Assembly (NCBI GenBank): GCA_029891385.1
Contig: CM057231.1
Coordinates: 61,983,103 to 62,047,102, forward strand
DNA: 64,000 bases
Direction of reading: 5' to 3'
Source of the DNA: Erythroxylum novogranatense
Lineage: Eukaryota; Streptophyta; Magnoliopsida; Malpighiales; Erythroxylaceae
Position numbers and translations under genes: made by a program. The notes beneath the pieces are model-generated. The model had not been told where the DNA came from, searched no databases, and saw only the letters and a program-made list of their open reading frames with translations. Positions within the stretch are counted from its first letter, which is position 1. Every line of letters starts with the position of its first letter. This document shows, in pieces, positions 12,463-24,352 of the stretch.

Positions 12463-12991
12463 ACACTTACACATAAGATTAGGTAGGCAAGTGACATGTA
12501 TCACTTGCCACTTGTCATGATTTTAATGGTTCATTTATTTCCTTTCCGAAACAATTTAATTTCTAGTCCAATTTCTCTTCAAATTCCAATGGCTCAAAGT
12601 AAAAATTCCTAAAATTATGTATCTAATTTTCCAGTGCCATTGGACAGTCATTTTCGGTACCGAAAACCAAATCAGTTTGTCACTTATAAACTTTCCAGTC
12701 CGGAAAGATATCCCAAAAATTTCCAGAAAAATTTCTAAAATTTCACAAAAATGAAAAACACAAAAAAACTACTCCAATTTGATTTTCAAGCACTAATTCA
12801 TATGTTTCTCACAATAACACATATGCCGGGAAATGTCATGAATGCATGTACAATCATGTGCATATAAAAAAATTACAATTTATGCATATATGGAGGCCAT
12901 AATAGGCATGACCATGCCGAGATACGTTTTCACACTCATATCCCATTCCAAATTACCATTTTGCCCTTCCTATCGGTGATGGGATGTTAGA

Positions 12992-13003
12992 ATTCTCCCC
13001 TCC
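12992..13003 (-). other. Polypurine tract of element D
   Basis: The minus strand reads GGAGGGGAGAAT immediately before the 3' LTR, the place and composition of a plus-strand primer for reverse transcription. It confirms the minus orientation. Confidence 0.8.
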
Positions 13004-16000
13004 GAATAAAAATTTCGTCTTCGAAATTCATTTTTGATACTGAATAAGGTAGGGGTGCTGTTACTTCCTACACTTAATCGTTTTCTATCAATTCTCTGTT
13101 CATATATCATACTTTCTCAATTATGTCATTGATGAGTTTCAAAATATTCAACTCTTTACTTCCAGTCTCAATAACACGTATATCGAATTATAACAATATT
13201 AACCATAAAATCACTCATCATGCCTTAGTCCCATTTTTGCCCTCATTTTATATGGACCACTTTATGTCACCCTTAACTTCCCTTATTACCTTTGTATCTC
13301 ATCTAACTACAACTTGGCATAGGTGATTCAGTTAAAATATTTCTCCATATAGTCACAACTTCGATGTAATCCACAAAAATCTATTCGTCTATCAAAACCA
13401 TTTTATTCTGATTTTCAATTCATTTTACTCACTCACTAATAGTATTCCAAATTTGTTATGACTTTTACTCAGGGTGATCGAGTCTTTTTGTCGTCACACC
13501 AAAAAAATGACGAATTTGCCTGTAGTCACTTTGCACTATATACTAATCTAAATCTTATATGCTGAAGCATTCCAGATATATATAAGCTTTATAACTGTCT
13601 CCTGTGGTCAAGACTACAAGGAACTCGAACATATAATCACTCAGTCCGATATTCGTAATCGCCAATTGCTCTTTCGAGGTACACTAGTACACATACTTTA
13701 TTCCATCACAATTCCTCAAATCCTCAATTTGGGCTTTCCTAATCCCTTTTTGCAAAACTGTTGTTACTTTTCCATAACTAATGATATTTCCTTTTTGCCC
13801 CATTTTAGCTCATCATTATACTCTCTTTATTTCACTAGATTGAGTAACCTAGTATCCACATATGTGATACTTTGTTATGAAATATTCTATTCGATACTGT
13901 CGCTTGACACATTAGCTTTATTAGGACCGGTCTCTCTCTGCACAATCCTTTCAATCCTCTCCAATTCTAGTCTTACCTTAATCTCTACTAATCTGTCTAG
14001 TCAATGGATATCTAATATGTTTCTGTTCACATCATGATTCCACGCTTTCAAACCAACTACTATTTTAGAAGTTTTCAAGTCATGAATCTAATGTTAGCTC
14101 GTGCAGCTATATTTATCTCTAGGTACACAAAATCACCCTATACAGTGTAGCCACTTCCCTCTTGATCTCGATTGGGAAACTTTATTGTACATACCATAAA
14201 TTCTCCAAATCCGAATGACATACTTAAGACTATCGTTCTTTTGTTTTGGTCATCACTAACGCGACTTACATACTTTTCTCTCAAGTATCTAATATATGTT
14301 CTGTACCTCTATGACCATAGTCATCAACTGATGTCATTTTTCTTGGATCACATGAACTTTCAATATCCTAGTCCTATAGGGGTATTGTTAACTTCAATAG
14401 ATATAACCTCAAACTCAGTGTGCTTATGATCAGTTCTCGTAATTCCTTAAGTAACTAATTCCTCAGTGCAGTAGTATTATCACATGCTATCCTCAAATTT
14501 TTTTGGATGAATTTCCTTTTTCTTGACGGATTTTCGCAGTTCTACCATTTTCCCAATGATTACAATTTGACTTATGCTAATGTCTGTTCATTTATATCTG
14601 TGGCTCCACAAATTTCAATCTATCTACAACCATAATTTCCTGTGTTGAAAACCCTTCATTAAAGATAATTTATGGTTCCCAAATAGATTTAAAAACATAG
14701 CCTATGATGTGAACCAAATTTCACCTCATATGAACAAGAATGTCTCCTCAAATTGTTGGATATTTTACATGAACAAAAAAAAAAAATTCCCGATGGCCTT
14801 TTCTAACCCTCATACTTGAATCTTTGCTATGGAAATAACTCCATTATTCTCATTTTCATTTTTTTTATAAAGGAGACAGTACATCACAACTTTTACGGGA
14901 GACCTATCATCTTATTTCAAAATTCCCTCCATTGCGTCTGTCAATTCCTTTCTGAAGCAAACCCGATTGACTCAAGCGAGTGGCCTTGGCCCACTATGAA
15001 AGAATTACTCGATTCCATTGTTGAATCAAGAGAAGAGCTTATGATCCCAACTACTGGTCATGGAAAGCCTGTCTTCATTGATTATAAATTAAATTACCCA
15101 ATTTTCTGATCCTATATCAATGATTCTTGGTACAAACCTCGATATTGTCACTCACCTATTATCCATGTCATTCCTAATAGCTCAAGAAAAATCAATTACA
15201 ACATTTCACAAGATCTTTAAAGATCAATTTGTCTCATAACTTCTATGGTCAGTGTATCCTCGATACTAAGGCTCAATGAGGCATTACCCAATTTCATTTA
15301 CACTTACACCCTGGCTGATACCATTTAGAATGCTGACATCTTATTGAAAGATGTCTTTATATCAGATAGCCACGTACTCAAATTCGCTACTGCTACTTAC
15401 ATTCCAATTAACTCTAGATAACATTTCTATCCTTATTCATGTCTATGACTGGGGTTTACCATATAATCATAACATAAACCCTTTTTTTTGTAGGCCTATA
15501 ACATATCTTGCACTTTCTTCATCACCTTAACACACATATAGACAGCGAGGCTATTTCAATTTCCTAGTATTTACCTCTTCTTCTTCCCATCCTAATCATT
15601 GAATTTGCATTTTGAGTGCATTCACTCTTCTCCTTTGATTTATCATCTTTTTCATAATCACCTGCATAAATACAATCCAACCTAAGCGCATTTCTAATTG
15701 TCTCCATAGTAATACTTCATGTATCACGTTTCATCACTTGTGAAATCATGTTCCTATTATTTCATCGTCCATGTGTATATTCTCAATCCATTCAGAATTA
15801 TAAATACAGAAGCATCAAGAAATGTAATCTCATTCTCACAGACATATTATTACGTTAAATCATAACTTTTATCACATTTCAAATCCAAATCTAATTGAGT
15901 TATTTCTTTGAACCGGGCTTGTACACTTTAATCTCACCTTTTCCGCTTCTTCCTAACAATATCTTCACTTACGATACAATATATTCCATAATACACACAT

Positions 16001-16581
16001 CAACACAACTATAGTAAATCTTTCTCTCCCTTATCGAACCATGTACTTTTTCCTCATTTCCAATTATCCCCATTTTATTAGACATAAAAGTCGGATTCAG
16101 GAATACCTAGTCTTCCTGAACTTTTGATCTCTCATAAACATATTCTTATGTGAAATCATAACTCTCATCACTTTTAACCAATATTCCTCTCATGTCCATA
16201 TTTGACCTCTCTAGGCTATCGCAAATTTCGTTTTCTTTCTACTCGATTTATACACTTTAATTCTCATTTTTCATTTTGATATCACTTCTTTCCTAAATCA
16301 GCCCATATCAATGTATGCACATTCATATCCCATTCAAGGGTTTGTAACCACAGTATCCATTTTTCTTTTCCCATTCCTAATTGCCCATAAACCTTCATTG
16401 GCTCATATTCTGACATATCATCACTTTTCTTACACTTAAACACTTAACACTTTTTCATGCGATAACTCATACCCATGAGACTCAGAATAGGGATCAGTTA
16501 CCACGGTCTACTATGACATATCTTTACTGTATACGATTTGACCTATATTTCAGAAAATGCCCATGTAATTTCGTACTTCTG
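13004..16581 (-). other. Element D internal region, noncoding
   Basis: About 3.6 kb between polypurine tract and primer site. Reading both strands I find no zinc knuckle, protease, YVDD/YADD reverse transcriptase box, integrase or chromodomain motif; the ORFs (longest 123 codons at 13,666-14,037) look like chance AT-rich frames. Some short internal similarities occur (for example near 15,855 and 16,150). The noncoding nature fits a LARD, whose internal RNA may be packaged by another element's proteins. Very old coding sequence beyond recognition remains possible. Confidence 0.6.
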
Positions 16582-16596
16582 GGCTCTGATACCACC
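16582..16596 (-). other. Primer-binding site of element D (tRNA-iMet type)
   Basis: The minus strand reads GGTGGTATCAGAGCC, containing TGGTATCAGAGC, complementary to the 3' end of initiator Met tRNA. It lies four bases inside the LTR end at 16,601. Confidence 0.85.
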
Positions 16597-16600
16597 TAAA

Positions 16601-19600
16601 TGTAACACCCCACTCCCGCATGACCCGAACCTGACATCGATGGTGATATCCGATTCCGAGCCCTGTGAGGGTGACGTGTTACATCACTCAGTCAAAAATC
16701 AGTATAATTTTTTTTAAAACATAAACATACACAGCATATATATATATTATACGGAAAACAATTTACATACAATCATTAATATGTACATTGGCCACGGGGG
16801 CCCTTTTTATGAATACAATTTAGTTCAGTCTGTTAACTTTACAATATGACCTAATCATTTGTACAAAAATTTAGAAAGTACAATTTTTCTTAGACACTAA
16901 TGCGATACCTAACCGATCCCGACTTCTTCTAGCATTATACGCCCGTTGCCTAACGGGGTATTCTTCTGAGTCATGAAAAATAATTGCAAATTTTAGGTGA
17001 GTTTTCCGAACTCATTGTGGTAACCATCATCGATGGTTCACTCAATTTATTTAACACATCAATTCACATAACGTATATTCACATTCTTGCATATTTGACC
17101 ACATTTCACAATTTTACTTGAGTTTAGACAATTAAATACATTTCATACGATTAGACATCCATAACCAATTGAATTTACCAAATACTCAAGCATAATATAG
17201 TTGTTTCATAATTCACAATCAGAAGCACCCCTTGACTATTATCATATCAGTATATGGCATTTTCCTTTCATTCAACCAAATAGATCAAATAAAAAACAAC
17301 ATGTAACATTTTTTTCCAATTTATTTCAGTGTTATGATCGAGCACCTGAACTGTCCCTATAAGGGCACATCAATCGTTGAGCCATAGGCTCTGGAACTGT
17401 TCCATTAAGGGCTCATTAATCGTTGAGCTTGTAGCTCTGAAACTGTCCCATTGAGGGCTCATTAATCATTGAGCTTGTAACTCTGAAACTGTCCCATTAA
17501 GGGCTCATTAATCGTTGAGCTTGTAGCTCTGAAACTGTGGCTGCTCCGGTCACAACTATCATTAACTGGTTTTGCAATCATGCATGTATTCATTTATGCT
17601 ACAGTTCAATCACTTTATTCACATATTCCTATATCACAATCATTTCCAAATTATCAAGACCGGACAATTTATTCACAATATTTCACATTAAAAACACAAT
17701 GACAATTTCACATACCCATGACACTTCTATACCATATCTTTTCAAGTACTCCGGACCTTCTGTCCGGAATTCACAATCAAACAATATCCCACCATTATCC
17801 TCCACAGAGTGAAAATCAAATAATCATAAGCCAATGATAAGTAAGAAACCATCTAGGTCACTCACCTATAGCTTCCGAGCTAATTCCCGGAAATCTCGGC
17901 AACCTTCGTGAGATGACATTCCAACTGTGCCTTTATAACAATCATAATAATCACATATTACCAAATGCACAATCAGAAATATTAAATAATGCGCATGCAG
18001 CAATTTAGATATGTACAATGCATGTTCGTGACATTCCCGGCACTATTTCACAATTTCCCATCACAACAATTTTCTCTAAACATTAGAAACTCATTGACAC
18101 TAAAATCACTCAATTCGGACCTCCATAGGTCCTATTATAAATAAAAGACGGATCAGAAAATCATTACCCGATCCCCTCACTTTGACCTAACCAATTCTCA
18201 TCAATTTTACACACTAAAAATTTTCAATTTTACAAATAAATGAAATTCAAAGTTTCACGAATCCGATGCCTCGAGAATCAGGTCAATCGGAGTTCGGACG
18301 AAAAAGATATTCCCAAAACATGTTCAAATCAACACACTACACATAACTTCAATCCAGAAATTGAAAGTGTTAGGTGCTAAATTGTTGATCGGCTCCTTCA
18401 GATAAATTGTAGATCCATGTCTCTAGTTTAATTTGCAATAAGAATCAGATCGATCCGAGCTCTGTAGCTTAAGATATCTCCAAAATACTGACGTCTGTTC
18501 AGACCATTACAAAATCGAGACTGAACACTATACCTAACTTCCATCCAGAAATTGAAAGTCTTAGAAGCTAAATTGTCAATCGGTTCCTTCAGATAAATTG
18601 TAGATCCATATCTCTGGTTTAATTTTCATTAAGAATCAGATCGATCTGAGCTCTATGGCTCAAGATATCTCAAAAATACCGAATGATGTTTAGACTTTTT
18701 CTACCGGTTAGATCACTTTAATCGGGTCGATCTTTCTCCATTTAATGTCAAAATTGATCTATTTAGTATGAAAAGATAGAAAAAAGTCTTAGGAATCTAA
18801 CGCTTCAAAAATCAGGTCAATCAGAGGTCGGACGAAGAAGTTATGGCCAAAAGAAGGAAGGGAGGTTGGTCGGCCAAAAATTGACTCCGCGGGCCGATCG
18901 AATCCTCTCATGAATGTGGTTGTCCTGTTATGGTTTATGAAATCAGTGTTTAACCCAACCCATAACAAAACTTTCCAAATTTATATCTCACAATCCTCAC
19001 ATCCAAAATTTGCATAAAATATCTCATTAGAAAGATACAACAATCCTCTACAACTTTCCAGAATGTCATTTGAGCCAATTTCACCCTTAACAGTCCCAAA
19101 TAAATATCAGAACACAGAAAGCACAAAACCTATGCCCTTAGAGCAATTGCACACCAAAACACATTTTGGACTGAATTACCACCTGGGCATTATCAGACCA
19201 TAACTTACAATCTACACATCGAAAAATATCATACTTAGTGGCATTAGAAAGATAAAACATAAATCTTCAACTTTCAGTAATACCATTTTCACAAAATCTG
19301 TCTCCTTTATCCTAGAAAAATTCTCAAAGTTTCAGGTCTTCAATAATGAAACCAAAATTCGGATACTATTTATCCAGCACACACATCTCAACTTCCGAGC
19401 CAAATTCAAAGCTCTTCAAGCCACAATTGGGATGAACTTCCTTCATAGTAATTCTAGCCAAACTTCTCAAGTTTAATTTAAAGCAAACCTCAACTCAATA
19501 GCATAACCACATCAAAAGTTATAAACAAATACCTGAAGCATGCACAAGTTCCATTTTCCAGATTTCATACTAATTCCTACTCCTTTCATGTAAACATCAA

Positions 19601-20762
19601 TGCCACATCAACAAACATCCCATTTAGCCAAGAGATCAGCCACAAATTCATCAAGACACTTACTTGAGTAATAAAGCACAATTTGGCAGCACACAACATA
19701 CCCAATTTTCTTCCCTAAATTTCCATTCATCTAGCATCATGAAAACTACTCCAACACTTAATTCACACATTACACATGTTAAACATCATCCTCAATCAAC
19801 CATAAATTTACCAAGCAAATAATCTACCCATTTACACTAACCACAAGTTCAAGTAATTAATGTACAATTCATCATAAGGAATGCTTCTAGCTACCATAAA
19901 ACACAAAACTTACCTATTAAAACTTCAATCTTCCAATCTTCCTAACTTCTCCCAATCTCTCTAACTTTTCCCATCATATACGACCATCAACTCTCCAAGC
20001 TTAGCTTAGGATTTTTCTTTGTGAACAAAGGAAGAGGAAGCACATACCATAGGAGGGGTTCTTGTGTGGATGGAGGTGAGTAGCAATTAAGCTAAAAAGA
20101 GGAAGAAAAAGTCGATGAAGGAGAAGAGGAAGCTTCATCCGATGAAAGAGGAAAATAAATCACTTTAAAAGCCCTTTTTCCCTTTCCAAAATGGAAGCAT
20201 CGTGAAGCCTCCCAAAGGTAGATATTTATATAACACTTACACATAAGATTAGGTAGGCAAGTGACATGTATCACTTGCCACTTGTCATGATTTTAATGGT
20301 TCATTTATTTCCTTTCTAAAACAATTTAATTTCTAGTCCAATTTCTCTCCAAATTGCAATGGCTTAAAGTAAAATTTCTAAAATCATGTATCTAATTTTT
20401 CAGTGCCATTGGATAGTCATTTTCGGTACCGGAAACCAAATCAGTTTGCCACTTATAAACTTTCCGGTCCGAAAAGATATTCCAAAAAGTTTCCAAAAAA
20501 TTTTCTAAAATTTCACAAAAATAAAAAACACACAAAAATCCACTCCAATTTGATTTTCAAGCACTAATTCCTATGTTTCTCACAATAACACATATGCTGG
20601 GAAATGTCATGAATGCATGTACAATCATGTGCATATACAAAAATTACAATTTATGCATATATGGAGGCCATAATAGGCATGACCATGCCGAGATACGTTT
20701 TCACACTCATATCCCATTCCAAAGTACCATTTTGCCCTTCCCATTGGTGATGGGATGTTACA
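16601..20762 (-). repeat. Element D 5' LTR (4,162 bp)
   Basis: Homologue of 8,280-12,991 with intact TGTAACA terminus at 20,762. It lacks the roughly 600-bp segment with the GC-rich island; the junction is at about 18,895 (cgcgggccgatcgaatcc). It keeps two full copies of the roughly 176-bp module (18,321-18,690) where the 3' LTR has a shortened second copy. Confidence 0.88.
20224..20232 (-). promoter_or_regulatory. TATA box, D 5' LTR
   Basis: Same gttatataaatatc context on the minus strand as in the other LTR. This would be the promoter driving the element's own transcript. Confidence 0.6.
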
Positions 20763-20767
20763 CACTA
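20763..20767 (+). repeat. Target-site duplication CACTA, right copy
   Basis: Matches 8,275-8,279 and directly follows the ...GGGATGTTACA end of element D. Confidence 0.92.
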
Positions 20768-21368
20768 TCCCTTGCACTATAGATAAAGTTACTATAAGGG
20801 GAGCCTTGTTAGATGTAGGAGCAACCATTAATGTTATGCCTAAGTCTATTTATCAATCATTAGGAGTTAAAAATATTAAGTTTACATTTTTAGTTCTCCA
20901 ATTGGCTGATAGATCAATTAGGCATAATGTGGGCATTATAGAGGATGTTTTGGTCCAGGTCAAGGGTTTAGTTTTTCCTACTGATTTTTATGTGCATGGT
21001 ATGTCTTCTGAAGTTGTGCAGGATACATCTTTGAATCTTGGTCGACCCTTCTTAAGGACTACTAGTACAATGATTAGCATGAAAGAAGGTACGATCACCA
21101 TAGAGGTAGGAGACCAACAGGTAAGCTTTAACATATATGATTCTATAAAAACCCCATAAGGACTATTCGCTCCTAGGAGTTAACATGCTCGACATTGCTG
21201 TTGATGAAGCCTGCTATGAATTTGAATTGCCAGAGACCTCCTCTGATTATGAATTGTATTAAGTTGATCTTGGGGAAAGGTTTCTTGTTAATGTTTCAGG
21301 TGATTCAGGCATCACCTGAATTACAGGGAAAGGTTTCCTATAATTTCATGCACTGAAAATATTTTGTC
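20763..21368 (+). pseudogene. Element E protease region (Athila-like), truncated
   Basis: Continues E gag across the D insertion: IPCTIDKVTIRGALLDVGA, then INVMPKSIYQSLG, LADRSIRHNVGIIEDVLVQVKGLVFPTDFYV (as separate blocks) and LGRPFLRTTSTMI. This is the retropepsin of Athila/Tat elements, whose catalytic loop is the variant DxGA. The frame stops at 21,157-21,159, with further gag-pol-like coding to about 21,260. The ATG at 20,755 that opens this frame comes from the end of D's LTR and is accidental. The sequence is cut at about 21,368 by LTR A2, so reverse transcriptase and integrase are missing. Confidence 0.75.
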
Positions 21369-22364
21369 GAATTGGCACATTCTTGAAAACTTGCTTTCAC
21401 GCACTTGATATATTTCACAACTCAACAACCAAAATCTCATACCAATCATAAAAGCCATTTTCACTCATTCAAAGGCAACAATTACAATATTTGCAAAACA
21501 ATTGCAATTCATTCCCAAAATTCACACATAACAACTTATGGCAAATTTTCAATCATTTAAAGAACAATAAAAGCTTATTTATGAGGTAGTTGGAAAAATC
21601 ATTCATTCCATTGAGTTGAAGAACATTTATGACTTATTAACACAAGTATAAAAATGTCACCCACCTGATTTTCCTTGCTTGAATCTTGCTCAAAAAGGCC
21701 TCTCCTCTTGCTCCTCTTGCCTCCCTTGATCTTCTTCAACAATAACACAAAATCTCAAATCAATAGGATTCAAAAATTGGAAAACCTAAAGAACCCAAAG
21801 CATGAAATTGATCTTAGAGTCTCTAAACCCATTCATTTCCTAAGCTCTTTGAACCAAAAACTCTTCAAAAATCCAAAACATTGAAAATGACTTACCTTGA
21901 ATCTTCACCCAACCAAAGGGTTTCTTGGCTCAAATGAAAGCTTGGACCTTCCTCTAGCTTTTTCCTCCCAAACACCCACTTGAACTCCAAGAAAATAGAA
22001 AACCCTAACTTTTCTTCTTCCTTTTCTCCACCTACGACTCTCTCCCTCTTCTCTCCTTTCAATTTTCGTTTCCCTCTCTTCTAATTGAAAGACCACTCAT
22101 TTCTCTTGCCTTTTATACCATTAATGATGCTAAAAAGTCCATATTGCTCTTACTTATTAGCTTATGAACTTAAAGGCTTAAGTGATCTTCCCATACTACC
22201 CCTTAGGCAACTTAACACTTTATCTTTAATTCACTTCACCCAAGTCACATAATCTCATTAATGCTAACATGCTAATTAATCCCAACACACATAAATCTTG
22301 TAAGACCCCAAAAATCATCTAATCATGCTTAATCAAATAAATAAAAAAAATTCAGGGGCCAACA
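21369..22364 (-). mobile_element. Family A LTR, copy A2, truncated
   Basis: On the minus strand it starts TGTTGGCCCCTGAA at 22,364 and matches A1 and A3. It ends abruptly at about 21,369, inside the LTR (point equivalent to A1 position 1,139). A TATA-like TGGTATAAAA lies at 22,111-22,120 on the minus strand. The ORFs at 21,675-22,096 are not recognisable proteins. Confidence 0.65.
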
Positions 22365-23300
22365 TCTATGTCACTAGTGGGCAGGCGGCAGAAGCCTTTA
22401 ACTTGGTCAACATGCACATGACATAACTTAGGGGACCACCACAAACCCACATAACACATATTTCATAATCTTGTAAGCTTGATGCCCAAAATGGCCCTTC
22501 TCTTGAAAACTTGCTTTTTCAAATACTTGTTATATCTTGAACCATTTCCAAAAGTATAGTTTCAAAATCATGCATCATTTCAAATAATCATTTTAAAAAC
22601 AACTTTTCATGAATCATCACTCAAATCATGTATAATCATGTAACACAATCTTACAACATTTAGAAAACATTAAATGCACATGAATAAAGTAGTTGAAAAA
22701 TCATTTACTGTGATTTCTTGATAGAAAACTTTATTGGCTTATTACTTAACTATAAAAGTGAAACCCACCTTGAAGTCCTTGACTATGGCTTGTTCAAATA
22801 TGCCTCTCCTCTTGCTCCTATTGTCCTTCTTGATTTTCTTCAACATTAACAAAAATCCCCAAATCAATAGGTATTCCAATGGAGAAACCCATAAGACATT
22901 AACATTAAAATTGATCATAGAATCCTTAAACCCGTACATTTCTTAAGCTATATGAACCAAAATCTTCTTAAAAGTCCAAAATATGAAACCTAAGCTTACC
23001 TTGAATCTTCGCCAAAAAATGATTTTCTTGGCTCTAATCCTCCTCTTTCTTTTTCTCTTCTTGAACAACAACAAAATCTCTCTAAAAGGCATAGAAAAGA
23101 TGAAACCTAGCTCAACTGTTTTCTTTCCTCTCAACCACCGAAACCTCTCTTCTTCCTCTCTTTGGTTTTTGTTAATTCACTTTTTCTTTCTCCCATTTTC
23201 GTTTTTCTCCTTCTTAAGGAAGGAAACAACACTTCTTTCATCCCATTTTACCCTTAATGAATAATAAAAGTCCACCTTGCCCTTCCTTTAATGCCTTATG
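22365..23300 (-). mobile_element. Family A LTR, copy A3, first part
   Basis: Begins inside the LTR (equivalent to A1 position 1,014) directly against the terminus of A2, and continues at 32,396-32,579 after element B. Same orientation as A2. The block 22,370-22,450 matches 1,012-1,090. Confidence 0.65.
23296..23300 (+). repeat. Target-site duplication TTATG, left copy
   Basis: TTATG precedes the TGTTGG start of element B and recurs at 32,391-32,395. Confidence 0.93.
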
Positions 23301-23536
23301 TGTTGGACCAATGGTGGTTGACAAATTAAATGCCTTTATGTTTTGATAATAATAAAATATCTAGAATTAGTTAAGAAATTATTTCAGGTATTATTCAATG
23401 AAAGAGTTGTGCAAATCAAGAAGAGCAAGTGTTTAATCATTGAAGAATTAAGATGGGAGTTGCCTTCTAAGAGAAAATGACATAAAACATAAGGATTATA
23501 GAGGATTTGGTCGGATGTTACCATTGAAGTCAATAC

Positions 23537-23710
23537 AAGTCGACTTACATGGAGATATGACAATACAAGTCGACTTATCATACACAAGTCGACTTATCGA
23601 GGACAACAAGTCGACTTACATGGGACAAGTAGACTTATTGGAGAGCGAAGTTACAATTTTTACGTAAATGGTTGAAACAAGTCGACTTATTCATTCGACA
23701 AGTCGACTTA
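23537..23710. promoter_or_regulatory. AAGTCGACTT palindrome array 1 (5' LTR of B)
   Basis: Palindromes start at 23,537, 23,567, 23,586, 23,608, 23,627 (one mismatch, aagtagactt), 23,679 and 23,700. Steps are 30, 19, 22, 19, 52 and 21 bp. The array ends about 120 bp before the TATA box, the position of an enhancer. Repeated palindromes in the LTR cis-region are known in Sireviruses; this motif's binding factor is unknown. Confidence 0.75.
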
Positions 23711-23831
23711 TGGATGCACCAAATCAGTTCCAACGGTCCAATTAGCCAAAAATAGAATGGAGACTATCAAGGAACGGCTATAACAAATCAAGAAACGGCT
23801 AGAAGAGCTCCAACAACTATATTTCTTTGAG

Positions 23832-23840
23832 TATAAATAG
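23832..23840 (+). promoter_or_regulatory. TATA box of element B 5' LTR
   Basis: TATAAATAG in gagtataaatagaggatg. The equivalent in the 3' LTR (31,897-31,905) is CATAAATAG. Confidence 0.7.
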
Positions 23841-24325
23841 AGGATGATGGAGGAAGAGTAGATACAAGTTCCACAAGTCTAAATACTCTTCTATTGCTTC
23901 AAATTGCTCACTATTGCTCTTATTTTGTTACTCTATTGTTTTGAGCACTTGTTCTTCAATCTTTACTATATTTCTTTTACAATTTGAGTGACGAGTGGAA
24001 GGTCACGTGTGAGGTAGGATTTGTACCGTAAGACAAATCGTTTGTAAGGTAGCTTGAGCCGGAAGTCAAGTGGCGTTGTAAAAAGTTCACACTCAACTAC
24101 AAAGTGTGCAATAAAGTGATTGGCAAAATCCTAAGTGGGAGCTTAGGTAGAGGACGTAGGTCTTAGCACCGAAACTCTATAAAAACAAGTGTTTGATCTT
24201 CTTCCCTACACTTTTAAATTAAGTTTATCAAAATTGTTTTTGTGTGTTTTAACTTATGATTTTCTTGTAGAAATTCTCAAAGAATTTTAAAGATCTATTC
24301 AACCCCCCTTCTAGATCACTAACAA

Positions 24326-24338
24326 TTGGTATCAGAGC
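24326..24338 (+). other. Primer-binding site of element B (tRNA-iMet type)
   Basis: TTGGTATCAGAGC follows the LTR end by one base and complements initiator Met tRNA, as in most plant copia elements. Confidence 0.9.
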
Positions 24339-24352
24339 AGAAGCATCTGGGG

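Larger units (their letters stand above)
8280..12991 (-). repeat. Element D 3' LTR (4,712 bp)
   Basis: Homologous to 16,601-20,762 over nearly its full length. Its minus-strand start is mutated from TG to TC (ttaga instead of ttaca on + at 12,987-12,991). It carries about 600 bp (roughly 10,500-11,125) that the other LTR lacks, including a GC-rich island. Four short repeats of 'ctcattaatcgttgagc' type lie at about 9,040-9,215. The tandem modules near 10,008-10,330 have a period of about 176 bp. No coding sequence. Confidence 0.88.
8280..20762 (-). mobile_element. Element D: giant-LTR retrotransposon, LARD-like
   Basis: 12.5-kb element inserted in E. LTRs at 8,280-12,991 and 16,601-20,762 are near-identical over long stretches and are bounded by TGTAACA ends and a CACTA duplication. 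On the minus strand the LTR begins TGTAACATCCCATCACC and ends GGGGTGTTACA. The primer site (16,582-16,596) and polypurine tract (12,992-13,003) set the orientation to minus. The internal 3.6 kb has no recognisable gag or pol. Very long LTRs with a short noncoding interior are the hallmark of Large Retrotransposon Derivatives (LARDs). The ends resemble chromovirus (Tekay/Del) elements, so a badly decayed or non-autonomous derivative of that lineage is the likely identity; the lineage is inference. Confidence 0.85.
23301..24324 (+). repeat. Element B 5' LTR (1,024 bp)
   Basis: Starts TGTTGGACCAATGG and ends CTAGATCACTAACA. It contains seven AAGTCGACTT-type palindromes (23,537-23,710) upstream of a TATA box at 23,832. 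Matches the 3' LTR closely. Confidence 0.93.

Noticed and set aside
8280..12991. Element D as plus-strand because TGTAACACCCC begins at 8,280
   Set aside because: Primer site and polypurine tract both read on the minus strand, so the element is minus; both LTR ends look alike when inverted.
13666..15109. ORFs of 123, 85 and 97 codons inside element D
   Set aside because: No recognisable motif, AT-rich chance frames; orientation mostly opposite to the element.
20755..20762. ATG opening the protease frame of E
   Set aside because: The ATG belongs to the end of D's LTR; the true frame comes from gag upstream of the insertion.
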